Shown here: positions 34,685 to 44,446 of the stretch, in pieces
Numbering within the stretch: the first letter of the stretch is position 1
Layout: the number at the start of each line of letters is the position of its first letter
Source of the DNA: Lachnospiraceae bacterium
GTDB lineage: Bacteria; Bacillota; Clostridia; Lachnospirales; Lachnospiraceae
Reading direction: 5' to 3'
Assembly: GCA_016281275.1 (NCBI GenBank)
Contig: JAEEIH010000028.1
Span: 1-59,671, forward strand
Length of the DNA stretch: 59,671 nt
The notes under the pieces: generated by a model
What the model was told of the DNA's origin: nothing
Seen by the model: only the letters and a program-made list of their open reading frames with translations
Databases searched by the model: none
Made by a program: the position numbers and the translations under genes

Positions 34685-37132
34685 ATGAAAAAAACACATA
34701 TTTTGACGGTATTTTGGTGCCTCGTGATAATCCTCGGCTCAATCGGGACAAGTCCCGCACAGGCCAGATCAAACGGAAAAGACGAGCTGCTTTATTATCA
34801 TGGATTCGGCACAATGGCTCCCTTTGGCAGCTGGTTTACTTATGATGTCGATATTGACGTGACAGTCAACAGAACCACGAAAAAGGCAGATGTATCTTTT
34901 GCGCGCAGCAATTACAAGGCAGACTGGGAGTGGCTCGAAGAAGAATACCCGGAAAATGCTGCGTCTTACAGGACTTTCATGGCCACCAATACGGCTTATG
35001 GACATCTGACTGCGGATATCACGGATGATCAGTACGACAAAGGCAGCAAGAACGCTTTCGTACTCGAAAACTTTGTTTGGGATACCGAAAAATTCAATAT
35101 TGACGGTTCAGCCGGTTTTCCGAAGTACCCGGGACGGCAGATACGTATCAACGGATGGCAGAAGAAGTATGTCGGAGGGCTGAGTTCAGGATATATTGGA
35201 TGTGAAAACACGGATTATTCCGGATGGAATATCTTTTTTGAACTGCAGGACGCGCCGCCCAAGAAGCAGATCAGCGAGTACACGATCGGGAAGGACAACT
35301 TCAGTTTCGTAAACGACTACAGTTCGTTCTTTAAAAAATCCGCGGGATCGGTAAGGCCCAAGATCTTTAAGGGTAAATCTTTTGCCTACGGGACTTCGGG
35401 TTACATGCTTGATAAGAAAACATACAATAAGCTTATCAAAGGACAGTCGAACGGTATGATCGCTGCGATGAACATATACCTGAGCGGCAAGTGGCGCGGT
35501 GACTGTCGCGGTATGTCCATTATGAGCGACCTGCTTTTTGAGGGCAAGATCGGTCTCGGAAGCGTCGGAGGGGCACAGGATGCCTACAGCCTCAAAAAAC
35601 CCGTAAGTAATAAAGAACTTGCCAACCTTATCGCTTATTATCATATGAGCAGTAATTTCAACCGTCTCAGGTATTGGAATGCTAATATCGGTAATAATGC
35701 GAGCAGTGCAGACAGCGCCTTGGATCTTGTCAAGAAACTGACGGACAAGCCCTTAAGCCCCGTTATTGTCGGATTCTCTTTCGAGCGCAACGTCGGTAGC
35801 GGCGTAAGGCTTTCTCACGCGGTACTCGCGTTTAAGCTTGAGGACACCGGGCACGATTATAAGATAAGCGTTTATGATCCCAATGAACCGAAGAAAGCCC
35901 GCTATATCTACATAACAAGGGACGGAGACGCTTCCTTCGCGGAGTACGGAACCGATATCTTCATTAAGCCCGTCGAGAGAGCGGATGATGTTTTTAATGC
36001 GGAGCTTACATACCCCGAGATTCCTGACGGGTATGTGGTCGTTACCTCGGACGGGGACCTTGAAGTTGAATCAAACGGGCAGAAAGCAAAGATCTCAGGC
36101 AATCAGAAGACAGGCGATCTCGAAGTATATGCCGAAAGAGAAGAAGGAAGCGACCCCGATGACAGTGAGCTCATCGTACTTGTACCTGTAAGCAAGGGTA
36201 AGGATGTCTCCGTCAGACGTAAGGGCGGTACAAACGCAAGTATTGAGACAGGTGATCTTACAGCCCTGATCACAGACGGTGCGAAGGAAATGACCGTTTC
36301 CTCTGACGGTACCGTTAAAGCAAAGACAGACGGAACAGAGTGTACGATCGCTGTCGGTTCTGATAAGACGGGCGGCGACCTCGTTGGCACAACCGTTACA
36401 ACCAAATCAGGAGAAGTTACTTTCAAGCCCACCAAAGGCGGCGCGAATGTGAAGACCGACGCAGGAAAGAGCGATCTGATCGTTTCGGGCAAAAAGGGCG
36501 ACTGCGAATTTACCGGTGTTGATACCACAAAGGGTGCGGACATCAAGGTTAAAGGCAAAAAAGCTACTGTAAAATCAAACGGAGAAAAAGTTTCGTCTTC
36601 TGAAAAGAAGGATAATAAAGAGAACAAAGACAATAAAGATAGCAAAAAAGATAAGGACAAAGACAGTTCCGGCAGCGGTTCCAAGAGTAAATCGAAGTCT
36701 TCGGGCAAATCGAGCGGCCATACTCTTTCTGATATCAAGGATAAGACGAAGTATAAGCCGGGTGCCTGGAGCTGGGATACAGGTGGAGGAGAAGGCTACG
36801 GACGCAAGTACTTTACGTCGGGTAAATATGTTCGTGACGACGGAAAAGCCGTTATCTACATAGACAGCGGCGACAGTGCGGACGGCTTCTGCTTCCAGGC
36901 ATTCTGTAAAGGAAGTTCGGGCAAGAGTGATTACACGACATATGACTACGCTACCGACTCACCGTACCTGTGGGCAAGCAACACATCGGAGTCCAAGGCA
37001 AACGACGGCAACTGGTATTTCCACAGCCTCGGAAACGGATGTATGATCGTTACAACAGACTGGCTCGAAGAAATGTATGATGTATATGATGATCCCGCAG
37101 GTTATTACTATCTCGTAAAGGAAAAATATTAA
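34685..37132 (+). CDS. Secreted multidomain protein with papain-like Cys/His/Asp arrangement
   Basis: An 815-residue exported protein with a clear signal peptide (MKKTHILTVFWCLVIILGS... ending AQA). The first half has a putative cysteine protease or transglutaminase-like triad: Cys274 in GDCRGMS, His378 in LSHAVLAFKLED, Asp398 in SVYDPNEP; this CxGMS...HAV...YDPN pattern is typical of papain-fold secreted proteins in gut clostridia. Residues about 440-635 are a Gly/Asp/Thr-rich region with short repeats (SDGDLEV, TGDLTA), probably a beta-helix. A Lys/Ser/Asp linker (about 640-685) precedes a Trp/Tyr/Gly-rich C-terminal domain. No sortase signal is seen. Function is not known; peptidase activity is inferred. 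Confidence 0.75.
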   Translation: MKKTHILTVFWCLVIILGSIGTSPAQARSNGKDELLYYHGFGTMAPFGSWFTYDVDIDVTVNRTTKKADVSFARSNYKADWEWLEEEYPENAASYRTFMATNTAYGHLTADITDDQYDKGSKNAFVLENFVWDTEKFNIDGSAGFPKYPGRQIRINGWQKKYVGGLSSGYIGCENTDYSGWNIFFELQDAPPKKQISEYTIGKDNFSFVNDYSSFFKKSAGSVRPKIFKGKSFAYGTSGYMLDKKTYNKLIKGQSNGMIAAMNIYLSGKWRGDCRGMSIMSDLLFEGKIGLGSVGGAQDAYSLKKPVSNKELANLIAYYHMSSNFNRLRYWNANIGNNASSADSALDLVKKLTDKPLSPVIVGFSFERNVGSGVRLSHAVLAFKLEDTGHDYKISVYDPNEPKKARYIYITRDGDASFAEYGTDIFIKPVERADDVFNAELTYPEIPDGYVVVTSDGDLEVESNGQKAKISGNQKTGDLEVYAEREEGSDPDDSELIVLVPVSKGKDVSVRRKGGTNASIETGDLTALITDGAKEMTVSSDGTVKAKTDGTECTIAVGSDKTGGDLVGTTVTTKSGEVTFKPTKGGANVKTDAGKSDLIVSGKKGDCEFTGVDTTKGADIKVKGKKATVKSNGEKVSSSEKKDNKENKDNKDSKKDKDKDSSGSGSKSKSKSSGKSSGHTLSDIKDKTKYKPGAWSWDTGGGEGYGRKYFTSGKYVRDDGKAVIYIDSGDSADGFCFQAFCKGSSGKSDYTTYDYATDSPYLWASNTSESKANDGNWYFHSLGNGCMIVTTDWLEEMYDVYDDPAGYYYLVKEKY

Positions 37133-37134
37133 AG

Positions 37135-38328
37135 ATGATCTACCTTGATAATGCTGCGACGACGCGAATTTGTGATGAAGCGCTTCAAGAGATGATGCCT
37201 TTCCTCAAAGAGGAATACGCATCACCTCTCGGGCAGTATGCCCCGGGATTCAGGGCAAATGCCGCGCTTAACACCGCCAGACAGCGTGTGGCAGCGCTTA
37301 TCGGGGCAGATGTTTCGGAAATTACCTTTACGTCTTCCGCTACGGAGAGCAACAATCTTTTTTTGAGAGGGATCATCCGTAAAATTGTGGTCGGTGGGGC
37401 GAATCTCACGCGTAATACACTCTGTATGTTAACCCAGACTACAGAGCACGCGTCCGTCCTCGGTACATGCGAAGATATCGCAAGTGAGTACGACCGGGTC
37501 AGACTTATCAAGGTACCCGTCGACAGAAACGGTCATGTGGATGAAGCGGCATACAGGGAAGCACTCAAGGAAAGACCCGATGTGGTCAGTATCATGCATG
37601 TGAACAATGAGACCGGTGCGGTAAATGACATAAAAAGGCTCTGCGAGCTGGCGCATGAAGCAGGTGCGCTCTTTCACACGGATGCCGTCCAGTCGGTTCC
37701 GCATATGCGTGTTGATGTAAAAAAACTTACGCTTGACGCGCTAACGGTTTCGGGTCACAAGCTTCACGGACCGAAGGGTTCGGGATTCCTTTATCTGAGA
37801 AAAGGTGTTATCATCAAACCTGTCCTTACCGGTGGGGGGCAGGAGAACGGCATGAGGTCGGGAACTCCCGATGTTGCCGCATGTGTGGGACTCGGTAAAG
37901 CCTGCGAGGTACTGCTTGAAAGGGGATTCGAAGAAAGATCCGCAGCAAATGCAGCATCGGTATTTGCCGAAAAACTAAAGGAGGTTCTTCCTTTTGCTGT
38001 GATCAACCGACCGGGTGGGCGAACGGGGCATACGGACAATTGCCTGAGTGAGATAATCTCTGTCAGCATACCGGAGGGAGATTCGCTTTCGATCATTCAG
38101 GATCTCGATATGGCAGGAATTTGCTGCTCCTCGGGTGCGGCATGCAGCGCAGGCAAAAAAGACGTTTCGCATGTTCTTACAGCGATGGGTATTGACGAGA
38201 AGCTTGCAAAGGGAACATTAAGGTTCTCTTTTTCCCGCTACAATACTGAGAAAGAAGCCGAACAGGCAGCCGGGATTGTCGGAAAGGTGGTTTGTAAAAA
38301 TCTTGAAAATCACGGTGTGACTCTTTGA
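37135..38328 (+). CDS. Cysteine desulfurase (NifS/IscS family)
   Basis: PLP enzyme that removes sulfur from cysteine for Fe-S clusters or thiolated tRNA. It starts MIYLDNAATT, has His105 in TTEHASV, PLP contacts near HTDAVQS (Asp183, Gln186), Schiff-base Lys209 in VSGHKLHGPKGSGFL and catalytic loop Cys337 in SSGAACSAG. Length of 397 is normal. It starts two bases after the secreted protein gene ends, without a separate strong ribosome binding site, so the two may be coupled, which is odd functionally. No iscU or thiI gene is adjacent, so the acceptor is unknown; NifS, IscS and IscS-like paralogues cannot be separated here. Confidence 0.92.
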   Translation: MIYLDNAATTRICDEALQEMMPFLKEEYASPLGQYAPGFRANAALNTARQRVAALIGADVSEITFTSSATESNNLFLRGIIRKIVVGGANLTRNTLCMLTQTTEHASVLGTCEDIASEYDRVRLIKVPVDRNGHVDEAAYREALKERPDVVSIMHVNNETGAVNDIKRLCELAHEAGALFHTDAVQSVPHMRVDVKKLTLDALTVSGHKLHGPKGSGFLYLRKGVIIKPVLTGGGQENGMRSGTPDVAACVGLGKACEVLLERGFEERSAANAASVFAEKLKEVLPFAVINRPGGRTGHTDNCLSEIISVSIPEGDSLSIIQDLDMAGICCSSGAACSAGKKDVSHVLTAMGIDEKLAKGTLRFSFSRYNTEKEAEQAAGIVGKVVCKNLENHGVTL

Positions 38329-38440
38329 ATATTATGTAAGTGTATGGGAACGCTTCGTGTCGATTTCCCGCAAATCCGAAATATCAGCAGGCAGTTTTCC
38401 CATTTTCGGAAATAATGAACAGAATGTAAGAGGATTTATC

Positions 38441-39298
38441 ATGATTGAATTTGATATACACATGCATACCGATTATTCGGATGACAGTGACGAAAAGATG
38501 GAGGAGCAGGTAAAGGGTTCGATTGAAAAAGGACTTAAAGGGATCTGTATCACGGATCATATGGACTACGAATTCCCCGATTCCGAAAAATATAACCTGG
38601 TGTTTGAATACGATGTCGACAAGAATTACAGGGAGATCGACGAACTCAGGATCAGGTACCCCGGGATTGAGATTATGAAAGGCATAGAACTCGGACTCAG
38701 AAACGAACCGGGTGTTGCGGAAAGAACTACTGCGCGTTACAAGGAATTACTTACGCGCGGGGATATCGATTTTGTCATCGGATCGACGCATTGTCTTGAA
38801 ATGTCAGATCCGTACAGACCCGAATATTGGGCAGGCAAAACGGTAAAAGAGGGACTCAGGACATTCTTTATCGCTACTCTTGAAAACATTACGGCCAATG
38901 ATTATGTCGATACGCTCGGTCATCTTGATTACGCTGCGCGATATGCGCGTAAAGAATCCATGGAGGAACGTGTCTTTGACGGCAGAGACGAATATGTCGA
39001 GGGTGAAAATGGGGACGTTATAGATGAGATATTAAGGTTCATAATCGATCGTGGGATCGCCCTTGAGATTAACAGCGCGGGACTTAAGTACGGCCTCGGA
39101 TATGCGCATCCCCGCGGATGGATCCTCAGAAGGTACAAGGAACTCGGCGGAGAGCTTATCACCGTCGGAGCTGATGCGCATAAACGTGTGCATATAGCAT
39201 ATGCATTTAACGAAGTTGCAAAGATCCTTTTGGATGCGGGCTTTAAATATTACACCGTGTACAGAGCGAGAAAGCCCTTTATGTATCCGATCAATTGA
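38441..39298 (+). CDS. PHP-domain phosphatase (histidinol-phosphatase HisJ/HisK family)
   Basis: A polymerase-and-histidinol-phosphatase fold protein of 285 residues. Metal-binding motifs are in order: DIHMHTDYSDD, ITDHMDYEF, GIELGL, GSTHCLE, DTLGHLDYAARY and VGADAHK. HisJ-type enzymes dephosphorylate histidinol phosphate in Firmicutes, but many paralogues act on other phosphoesters, and no his gene is nearby. An upstream ATG at 38357 would add 28 non-conserved residues; AAGAGGA before ATG 38441 supports the shorter form. It follows the cysteine desulfurase by 112 bp. Confidence 0.85.
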   Translation: MIEFDIHMHTDYSDDSDEKMEEQVKGSIEKGLKGICITDHMDYEFPDSEKYNLVFEYDVDKNYREIDELRIRYPGIEIMKGIELGLRNEPGVAERTTARYKELLTRGDIDFVIGSTHCLEMSDPYRPEYWAGKTVKEGLRTFFIATLENITANDYVDTLGHLDYAARYARKESMEERVFDGRDEYVEGENGDVIDEILRFIIDRGIALEINSAGLKYGLGYAHPRGWILRRYKELGGELITVGADAHKRVHIAYAFNEVAKILLDAGFKYYTVYRARKPFMYPIN

Positions 39299-39318
39299 GT
39301 TTGAAACTCCGGAATGCT

Positions 39319-39342
39319 CGGTATTCGATATATCGAATACCG
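39319..39342. promoter_or_regulatory. Perfect 24-bp palindrome
   Basis: CGGTATTCGATATATCGAATACCG-type symmetry (two exact 12-bp halves, 39319-39342) lies between the PHP gene and rqcH. There is no T-run, so a protein-binding site is as likely as a terminator. Confidence 0.6.
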
Positions 39343-39444
39343 CGTGAATGACAGTAAAGAAAAAGGAATGTGATCGCAGAATAATATTTTGCCGGGAAGA
39401 GATTCTAAGAGAGGTGATGTTGACTTTGCGACATAGGAATAATT

Positions 39445-41205
39445 ATGGCATTTGACGGACTTATAATCGCCGATCTCGTTAAGGAACTTCGTGAGAAGAC
39501 GATCGGCGGAAGAATAACAAGGATTGTACAGCCCGAGCATGACGAGCTGATACTCACAATAAAGACACAGGACACTTTGAGGCTGCTTATGTCGGCCGAT
39601 GCAAGCCTTCCCCTCATTTATCTGACGGATCTGAGAAAGGAGGCTCCATCCGAGTCGCCGGCATTCTGCATGCTTCTTCGTAAATATATTATGGGTGGCA
39701 AAATCAAGGAAATCCTGCAGCCCGAAAACGAGCGTGTTATATTTATGGACATCGAGCACTATGATGAGCTCGGTGATCTTCGTGTACGCAGGCTTATCAT
39801 TGAGATAATGGGTAAGCACAGTAACATAATTCTCTGCGACGATCAGGGGATGATCATAGACAGCATTAAAAGGATACCCGCGACAGTGAGTTCCGTCAGG
39901 GAAGTTCTTACGGGCAGACCCTATTTTATTGCAAAAACATCGGAAAAGCTCGACCCTACCGTGTGTGACAGGGAAAAGTTTATATCAGCGGTCAAGTCAA
40001 AAAATCAAGCGATCTCGAAAGCGTTATATATGTCGTTTAACGGTATAAGTCCGTTGATGGCTAACGAGTTTGTTTTCCGAGCCGGACTTGACGAAGACAT
40101 CCCGGCAGAAGATCAGCCCGTGGGAAGACTTGAAGCTTTGGCTGATGTGTTTGTGGGTTGCATGGAAGACCTTAAAAACGAGAAATTTGATACATGTGAG
40201 GTGTTTAAGGACGGGTTACCTTTTGAGTATGCGGCATTTGAGCTGACAAGCCTTGAGTGCCTTAAAGGGATCACGCTAAGGAAAGTAGAAAGCCCGAGTG
40301 AGCTCCTTGAGACCTTCTACATGGAAAAGAACCTTGCCGAAAGGATAAGACAGCGCTCCGCGACTCTTCGTCACAGCGTCTCAACGATTAAGGAGAGGAT
40401 AGTAAAAAAGTACGAACTTCAGCTTTCCCAGCTTCGTGACACCGAAAAACGCGAAAAATATAAGCTGTACGGTGAACTGCTTTGTGCATATGCGCATGAG
40501 ATAAAGGTACCGGGCAAAAGTGTTACGGTCTACGATTACAACACGGGTGAAGATATTTCAATCCCGATGGATGAGGAGCTTTCAACGATAGACAACTCCA
40601 AAATGTATTTTGAAAAATACAGAAAGATGAAACGTACCTTTGATGCGCTCACGGGTTACATAGAAAAGACAAAGGAAGATCTCGACCACATCGGTTCGGT
40701 TGCTCTTGAGCTTGATCTGGCAACATGTGAGGAAGACCTCATCGCCATAAGGCGCGAGCTTGAGGAGGCAGGATATGTAAAGGTCGCACATACATCGGGT
40801 AAAGGAAAAAAACGCCCGAAAAAGGAAGAATCGGTCCCCTTGCATTATGTGACTTCCGACGGTTTCCACATATACGTCGGAAAAAACAATTACCAGAATG
40901 ACGAGCTGACATTCAAATTTGCGAGCGGCAATGACTGGTGGTTTCACCTGAAGGGTGCGCCCGGTTCACATGTCATATTGAAGACCGACGGACGTGAGGC
41001 CTCCGACAGAGCGATGGAGCAGGCAGCGGCTGTAGCGGCTTATTATTCGAGCGGGAGAGAAAATGTGAAGGCTGAAGTTGACTACCTTGAACGGCGCAAT
41101 GTAAAAAAACCGGGTGGTGCGAGACCGGGCTTTGTGGTATACTATACTAATTATTCGATGGTCGTTAAACCGTCGCTCGACGATGTTAAACGTGCGGAGG
41201 AATAA
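39445..41205 (+). CDS. rqcH: Rqc2 homologue RqcH (NFACT protein), ribosome quality control
   Basis: Binds stalled 50S-peptidyl-tRNA complexes and directs alanine tailing of nascent chains; formerly annotated as fibronectin-binding protein. The N-terminal NFACT-N domain starts AFDGLIIADLVKELRE and includes EIMGKHSNIILCD; a helical and coiled-coil section (about residues 290-420) follows; the C-terminal NFACT-R domain has VGKNNYQNDELTFKFA, DWWFHLKGAPGSHVIL and a YLERRNVKKPGGARPGFV block. In the position of the tRNA-binding Asp-Arg pair the sequence reads NERV, a Glu-Arg variant. Length of 586 is normal. The start ATG 39445 matches the family. Confidence 0.92.
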   Translation: MAFDGLIIADLVKELREKTIGGRITRIVQPEHDELILTIKTQDTLRLLMSADASLPLIYLTDLRKEAPSESPAFCMLLRKYIMGGKIKEILQPENERVIFMDIEHYDELGDLRVRRLIIEIMGKHSNIILCDDQGMIIDSIKRIPATVSSVREVLTGRPYFIAKTSEKLDPTVCDREKFISAVKSKNQAISKALYMSFNGISPLMANEFVFRAGLDEDIPAEDQPVGRLEALADVFVGCMEDLKNEKFDTCEVFKDGLPFEYAAFELTSLECLKGITLRKVESPSELLETFYMEKNLAERIRQRSATLRHSVSTIKERIVKKYELQLSQLRDTEKREKYKLYGELLCAYAHEIKVPGKSVTVYDYNTGEDISIPMDEELSTIDNSKMYFEKYRKMKRTFDALTGYIEKTKEDLDHIGSVALELDLATCEEDLIAIRRELEEAGYVKVAHTSGKGKKRPKKEESVPLHYVTSDGFHIYVGKNNYQNDELTFKFASGNDWWFHLKGAPGSHVILKTDGREASDRAMEQAAAVAAYYSSGRENVKAEVDYLERRNVKKPGGARPGFVVYYTNYSMVVKPSLDDVKRAEE

Positions 41206-41288
41206 TCGATAGCGGGACGACTTGTTTAAACGGGATCGAGGATAAGAATGAGAGGAAGGAAGCCTGACGTGGTTTCCGGTAAGTAATT

Positions 41289-42200
41289 ATGATAGAAAAG
41301 CTTGTTAAGAAATGGGAGCGTCATGCAATTCCCGGGTTCATGAGATATATTGTTCTTCTTTATGCGGCAGGATTTTTGGTCGGCATAATCAACCAGTCAT
41401 TCTATTATGAATGGCTCATGCTTGATATCGATAAAGTACTTGAAGGGCAGATTTGGAGACTTGTTACTTTCATCATACAGCCCATGAGCGGATCGGGTCT
41501 CTTGATGGAAGCGCTCATGCTGTTCATTTATTATTCGATTGGCACCAGTATTGAAAGACTTCGAGGCGCATCGAGATTCAATCTGTTTTATTTCAACGGA
41601 GTGATCATAAACATTGTATGTCAGGTGATCATTTATATCGGAACTTATCTGTACTACGGCGTGGGTCTTTCATATCCCGTGTCGCTCACGTACTTCAACA
41701 ATACGCTGTTTCTTGCACTCGCGCTTATGCTTCCCGACATGACATTCCTGCTCATGTTCTTCATCCCCGTAAAGGCTAAATATTTCGTCATTATCTACGC
41801 CGTCATGTTCGGGTACCAGATTTTCGAGGGTTTTTATACAAGCCCGCTCATCGGCATTTGCACACTGCTTCTTATCACCGCAGCCGTATATAACATGCTT
41901 CTCTTTTACAGACCTTGGGGTAAACATATCCCCGGTCAGAGAAAAAGACAGAAGGCTTTTATGAATAATTTTTCGGACGGCATCAGATATAATCGAGCCA
42001 ATAATGCCGGACCGGCGGGGAACAGAACCGCGCCCAGTAATGTGACACCTTTCCCCGGAACGGTGACAAGACATAAGTGTGCTGTTTGCGGCAGGACGGA
42101 GCGCGACGGATATGATCTCGAATTCAGGTTCTGCTCAAAATGCAAAGGTAATTACGAATATTGCATGGAGCATATCGGCAACCACACGCATGTTGAATGA
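41289..42200 (+). CDS. Rhomboid/derlin-like membrane protein with C-terminal zinc ribbon
   Basis: A 303-residue protein with about six hydrophobic helices (residues 20-215) in a rhomboid-like arrangement (WRLVTFIIQPMS and a long amphipathic loop after helix 1), but I see no GxSG serine, so proteolysis is unlikely. A linker leads to a C-terminal Cys/His-rich module (CAVCGRTERDGYDLEFRFCSKCKGNYEYCMEHIGNHTH) with two CxxC pairs plus Cys and His ligands, probably binding zinc. Similar proteins occur in Lachnospiraceae beside housekeeping genes. It may be an inactive rhomboid acting as a membrane-protein quality control adaptor. It lies 83 bp after rqcH. Confidence 0.65.
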   Translation: MIEKLVKKWERHAIPGFMRYIVLLYAAGFLVGIINQSFYYEWLMLDIDKVLEGQIWRLVTFIIQPMSGSGLLMEALMLFIYYSIGTSIERLRGASRFNLFYFNGVIINIVCQVIIYIGTYLYYGVGLSYPVSLTYFNNTLFLALALMLPDMTFLLMFFIPVKAKYFVIIYAVMFGYQIFEGFYTSPLIGICTLLLITAAVYNMLLFYRPWGKHIPGQRKRQKAFMNNFSDGIRYNRANNAGPAGNRTAPSNVTPFPGTVTRHKCAVCGRTERDGYDLEFRFCSKCKGNYEYCMEHIGNHTHVE

Positions 42201-42261
42201 GGTGCCATCGAATACGGATCCGGGAATTAATTGTTTGACACTGATTGACTGAGGCTCACAA

Positions 42262-43326
42262 ATGATCAAAAAAGACATTCTGTTGTTTTTCGGCGATATT
42301 AAGACGATCCTTGTACTTATCGGACTGGCGGTGCTTGGGATCACCGGTGCCTTTATCGCGAGCGGACTTACTCCGCCGACGGTCATAACCGTTGGGATCG
42401 TTGATCATGAACAATCCAATTATTCCGATATGCTCAAGACTTATTTTGCCGAAAACGAGGATTTCAATGCCTTCGTGAATATCTACGAAGGGACCGAGGA
42501 AGAAGTGAACTCCCGATTCGAAAAAGGAGAGCTTGATTTCTATTTCGTCATTCCCGAGAATTTCACATCCGAGATGATCGGGATGAAAAACACTCCGATC
42601 AAAGCTGTGATCAACAGTGATGACAAAGCAAAGGCAGCGATCTACGGAGCATTACTTGAATCTTACTCCCGTTACATTACGTCTGTTGAGGTCAACATCG
42701 AATCTCTGACATTCAGGATGAGAACTGAGGATTACGACCGGGATCTGATCAGGGACAAGAACATCGAAATCTCGTGGGATCTGGTTATGACTGCGCTCGG
42801 CAAGGACACATTTTTTGAGCGCGAGACTTTTGACAGGATGGCGTCATTGCCCCTGACGGATCATTACATATACTCCGTGCTCATCCTTCTTGTTCTGTAT
42901 TCCGGGATGCTCACGGGCTACGCAGTGCTCCTTGAAAGAAAGAGCGGAGTGCGTGCACGGCTTGTTTCCTGCGGTATAAGCCCCGCCCGTACGATCGTTT
43001 CGAAGGTTCTTGTCTACGGTACGCTCATGTCGGTTGCTTTTCTCTCCGTAATGACGCTTATGAAGCGGCTCGGAAATATCGAATTTTCCTTGAGCATAGG
43101 GATATACCTTACGGCACTCATATTCGGGGCCGGTATTGTTTTTTCGATTCTTGCTCTACTGATACGATCGAAGAACGGTTATTGTTTCTTCTCGAATATG
43201 ACCATACTTTTGATGACTGTACTCGGCGGCGGAATCATACCCGTTATGTATCTTCCCAACGCTCTTTCAAGGTTCGCGCAGTTCATGCCGAGCTATAGGT
43301 TTATTACATTTATTCTCCAAAAGTAG
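42262..43326 (+). CDS. ABC-2 type permease subunit
   Basis: A 354-residue integral membrane protein with one N-terminal helix, a large extracytoplasmic domain (about residues 40-205) and five to six C-terminal helices, the standard ABC-2 (YhgE/Pip or NatB/CcmB-like) layout. The phrase TVGIVDHEQSNYSDMLK after helix 1 is typical of the family. No ATP-binding gene is adjacent, so the partner ATPase must be encoded elsewhere or the proteins act without one. A second permease follows 15 bp downstream. Substrate unknown. Confidence 0.75.
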   Translation: MIKKDILLFFGDIKTILVLIGLAVLGITGAFIASGLTPPTVITVGIVDHEQSNYSDMLKTYFAENEDFNAFVNIYEGTEEEVNSRFEKGELDFYFVIPENFTSEMIGMKNTPIKAVINSDDKAKAAIYGALLESYSRYITSVEVNIESLTFRMRTEDYDRDLIRDKNIEISWDLVMTALGKDTFFERETFDRMASLPLTDHYIYSVLILLVLYSGMLTGYAVLLERKSGVRARLVSCGISPARTIVSKVLVYGTLMSVAFLSVMTLMKRLGNIEFSLSIGIYLTALIFGAGIVFSILALLIRSKNGYCFFSNMTILLMTVLGGGIIPVMYLPNALSRFAQFMPSYRFITFILQK

Positions 43327-43341
43327 GAAAGGATAATATCG

Positions 43342-44418
43342 ATGGGTTCGTTTGCGCTGAGACTTAAGCTTCTCCTGACTGACCGCATAGCGATGGTTTG
43401 TTACGCGTTATGCGTTGTCGTCATGCTCTCGGTATTCTTTAACATGAACCTTCATGCTTCGGATAACAGCAGAGTTCCCATGGGACTTCTGTGCGAAAGC
43501 GATTCGCCCGTTGCGGTGAGACTTCGCGACAGACTTCTCGGAAGCTATGCCCTAAGGGTTACGACGGGAAGTATGGAAGACCTTACGGAGCTTCTTATGG
43601 ACGGGTATATAGGCAGTATCTTTGTGATAGGAGACGACTACGAAGAAAAGCTCAGGAACGGTATCAGGGAAAACCTTATCAGGGTGATCACACCCAGCGA
43701 CGATACCTCGTCTATCATCGTTCAGGATATAGTGGCCGGTTATATGATGTATGATGTCTGTTTCTTCAGAACCTACGATGAGTACAGAACTTTGCCCGGA
43801 AACGGCTTCGATATCCTCACAGAAGACGAATATTCCGCCTTTGTTGCCGAAGTGGCGGAAGATCCCGATTACGGATTTGATTTTGACATACGTTACGTTG
43901 ATATAGAAAATCCCGGCAAGTCAGGCATTAGCGTTACCACAGCAATGATATACAGGCAGATCATCGCCGGGCTCATAGGGATGCTTCTTCTTGTGCTCAT
44001 CGTCTGCGGATGTAACGGATTCGCGCTCGAGCACGGACATAGTATCTCAAAAAGACGCAGAATCACAGGCGGAAACCTTTTGGTAGCATATGCGTTTGAA
44101 ATGATAGCAGTACTTGTTTACCTGACTCCGGCGGTTTTGCTTTCGTCGCTCATCATGATCAAAGAGAGTGGTTTTTCGGGTGCAGTTGTTATATTCCTGC
44201 TCGGAGAGGCGCTCTGCGCGTTTTTTATTCCGGTTTGCTTTGGGCTCGCAAGAGCCGTCGGGAGCGCTTCCGCTTACCAGCTGGTCGGAACCGTCGTTTG
44301 CCTTGTGCTCGGGGCATGCGGATTTATCAGTACGTTCTCGGCACTCACCGGTACGCAGATCCTCGGAGCAACACCGGTGGCTTTGTATATTAAGCAATTT
44401 GCCGAATTGATTGTGTGA
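43342..44418 (+). CDS. ABC-2 type permease subunit (second)
   Basis: A 358-residue membrane protein with the same plan as its neighbour: N-terminal helix (IAMVCYALCVVVMLSVFF), an extracytoplasmic domain starting with VPMGLLCESDSPVAVRLRDRL and six C-terminal helices. The pair probably forms a heterodimeric membrane domain. It is followed within about 30 bp by an unrecognised cytoplasmic protein that could be in the same operon. Confidence 0.75.
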   Translation: MGSFALRLKLLLTDRIAMVCYALCVVVMLSVFFNMNLHASDNSRVPMGLLCESDSPVAVRLRDRLLGSYALRVTTGSMEDLTELLMDGYIGSIFVIGDDYEEKLRNGIRENLIRVITPSDDTSSIIVQDIVAGYMMYDVCFFRTYDEYRTLPGNGFDILTEDEYSAFVAEVAEDPDYGFDFDIRYVDIENPGKSGISVTTAMIYRQIIAGLIGMLLLVLIVCGCNGFALEHGHSISKRRRITGGNLLVAYAFEMIAVLVYLTPAVLLSSLIMIKESGFSGAVVIFLLGEALCAFFIPVCFGLARAVGSASAYQLVGTVVCLVLGACGFISTFSALTGTQILGATPVALYIKQFAELIV

Positions 44419-44446
44419 AAAGATACAAGTAATCAGAGGTGTACAC

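Noticed and set aside
39700..39780. Glu-Arg in place of the Asp-Arg pair in RqcH as a loss of tRNA binding
   Set aside because: The change is conservative and I recall Glu-Arg in other clostridial homologues, so it is not evidence of lost function.
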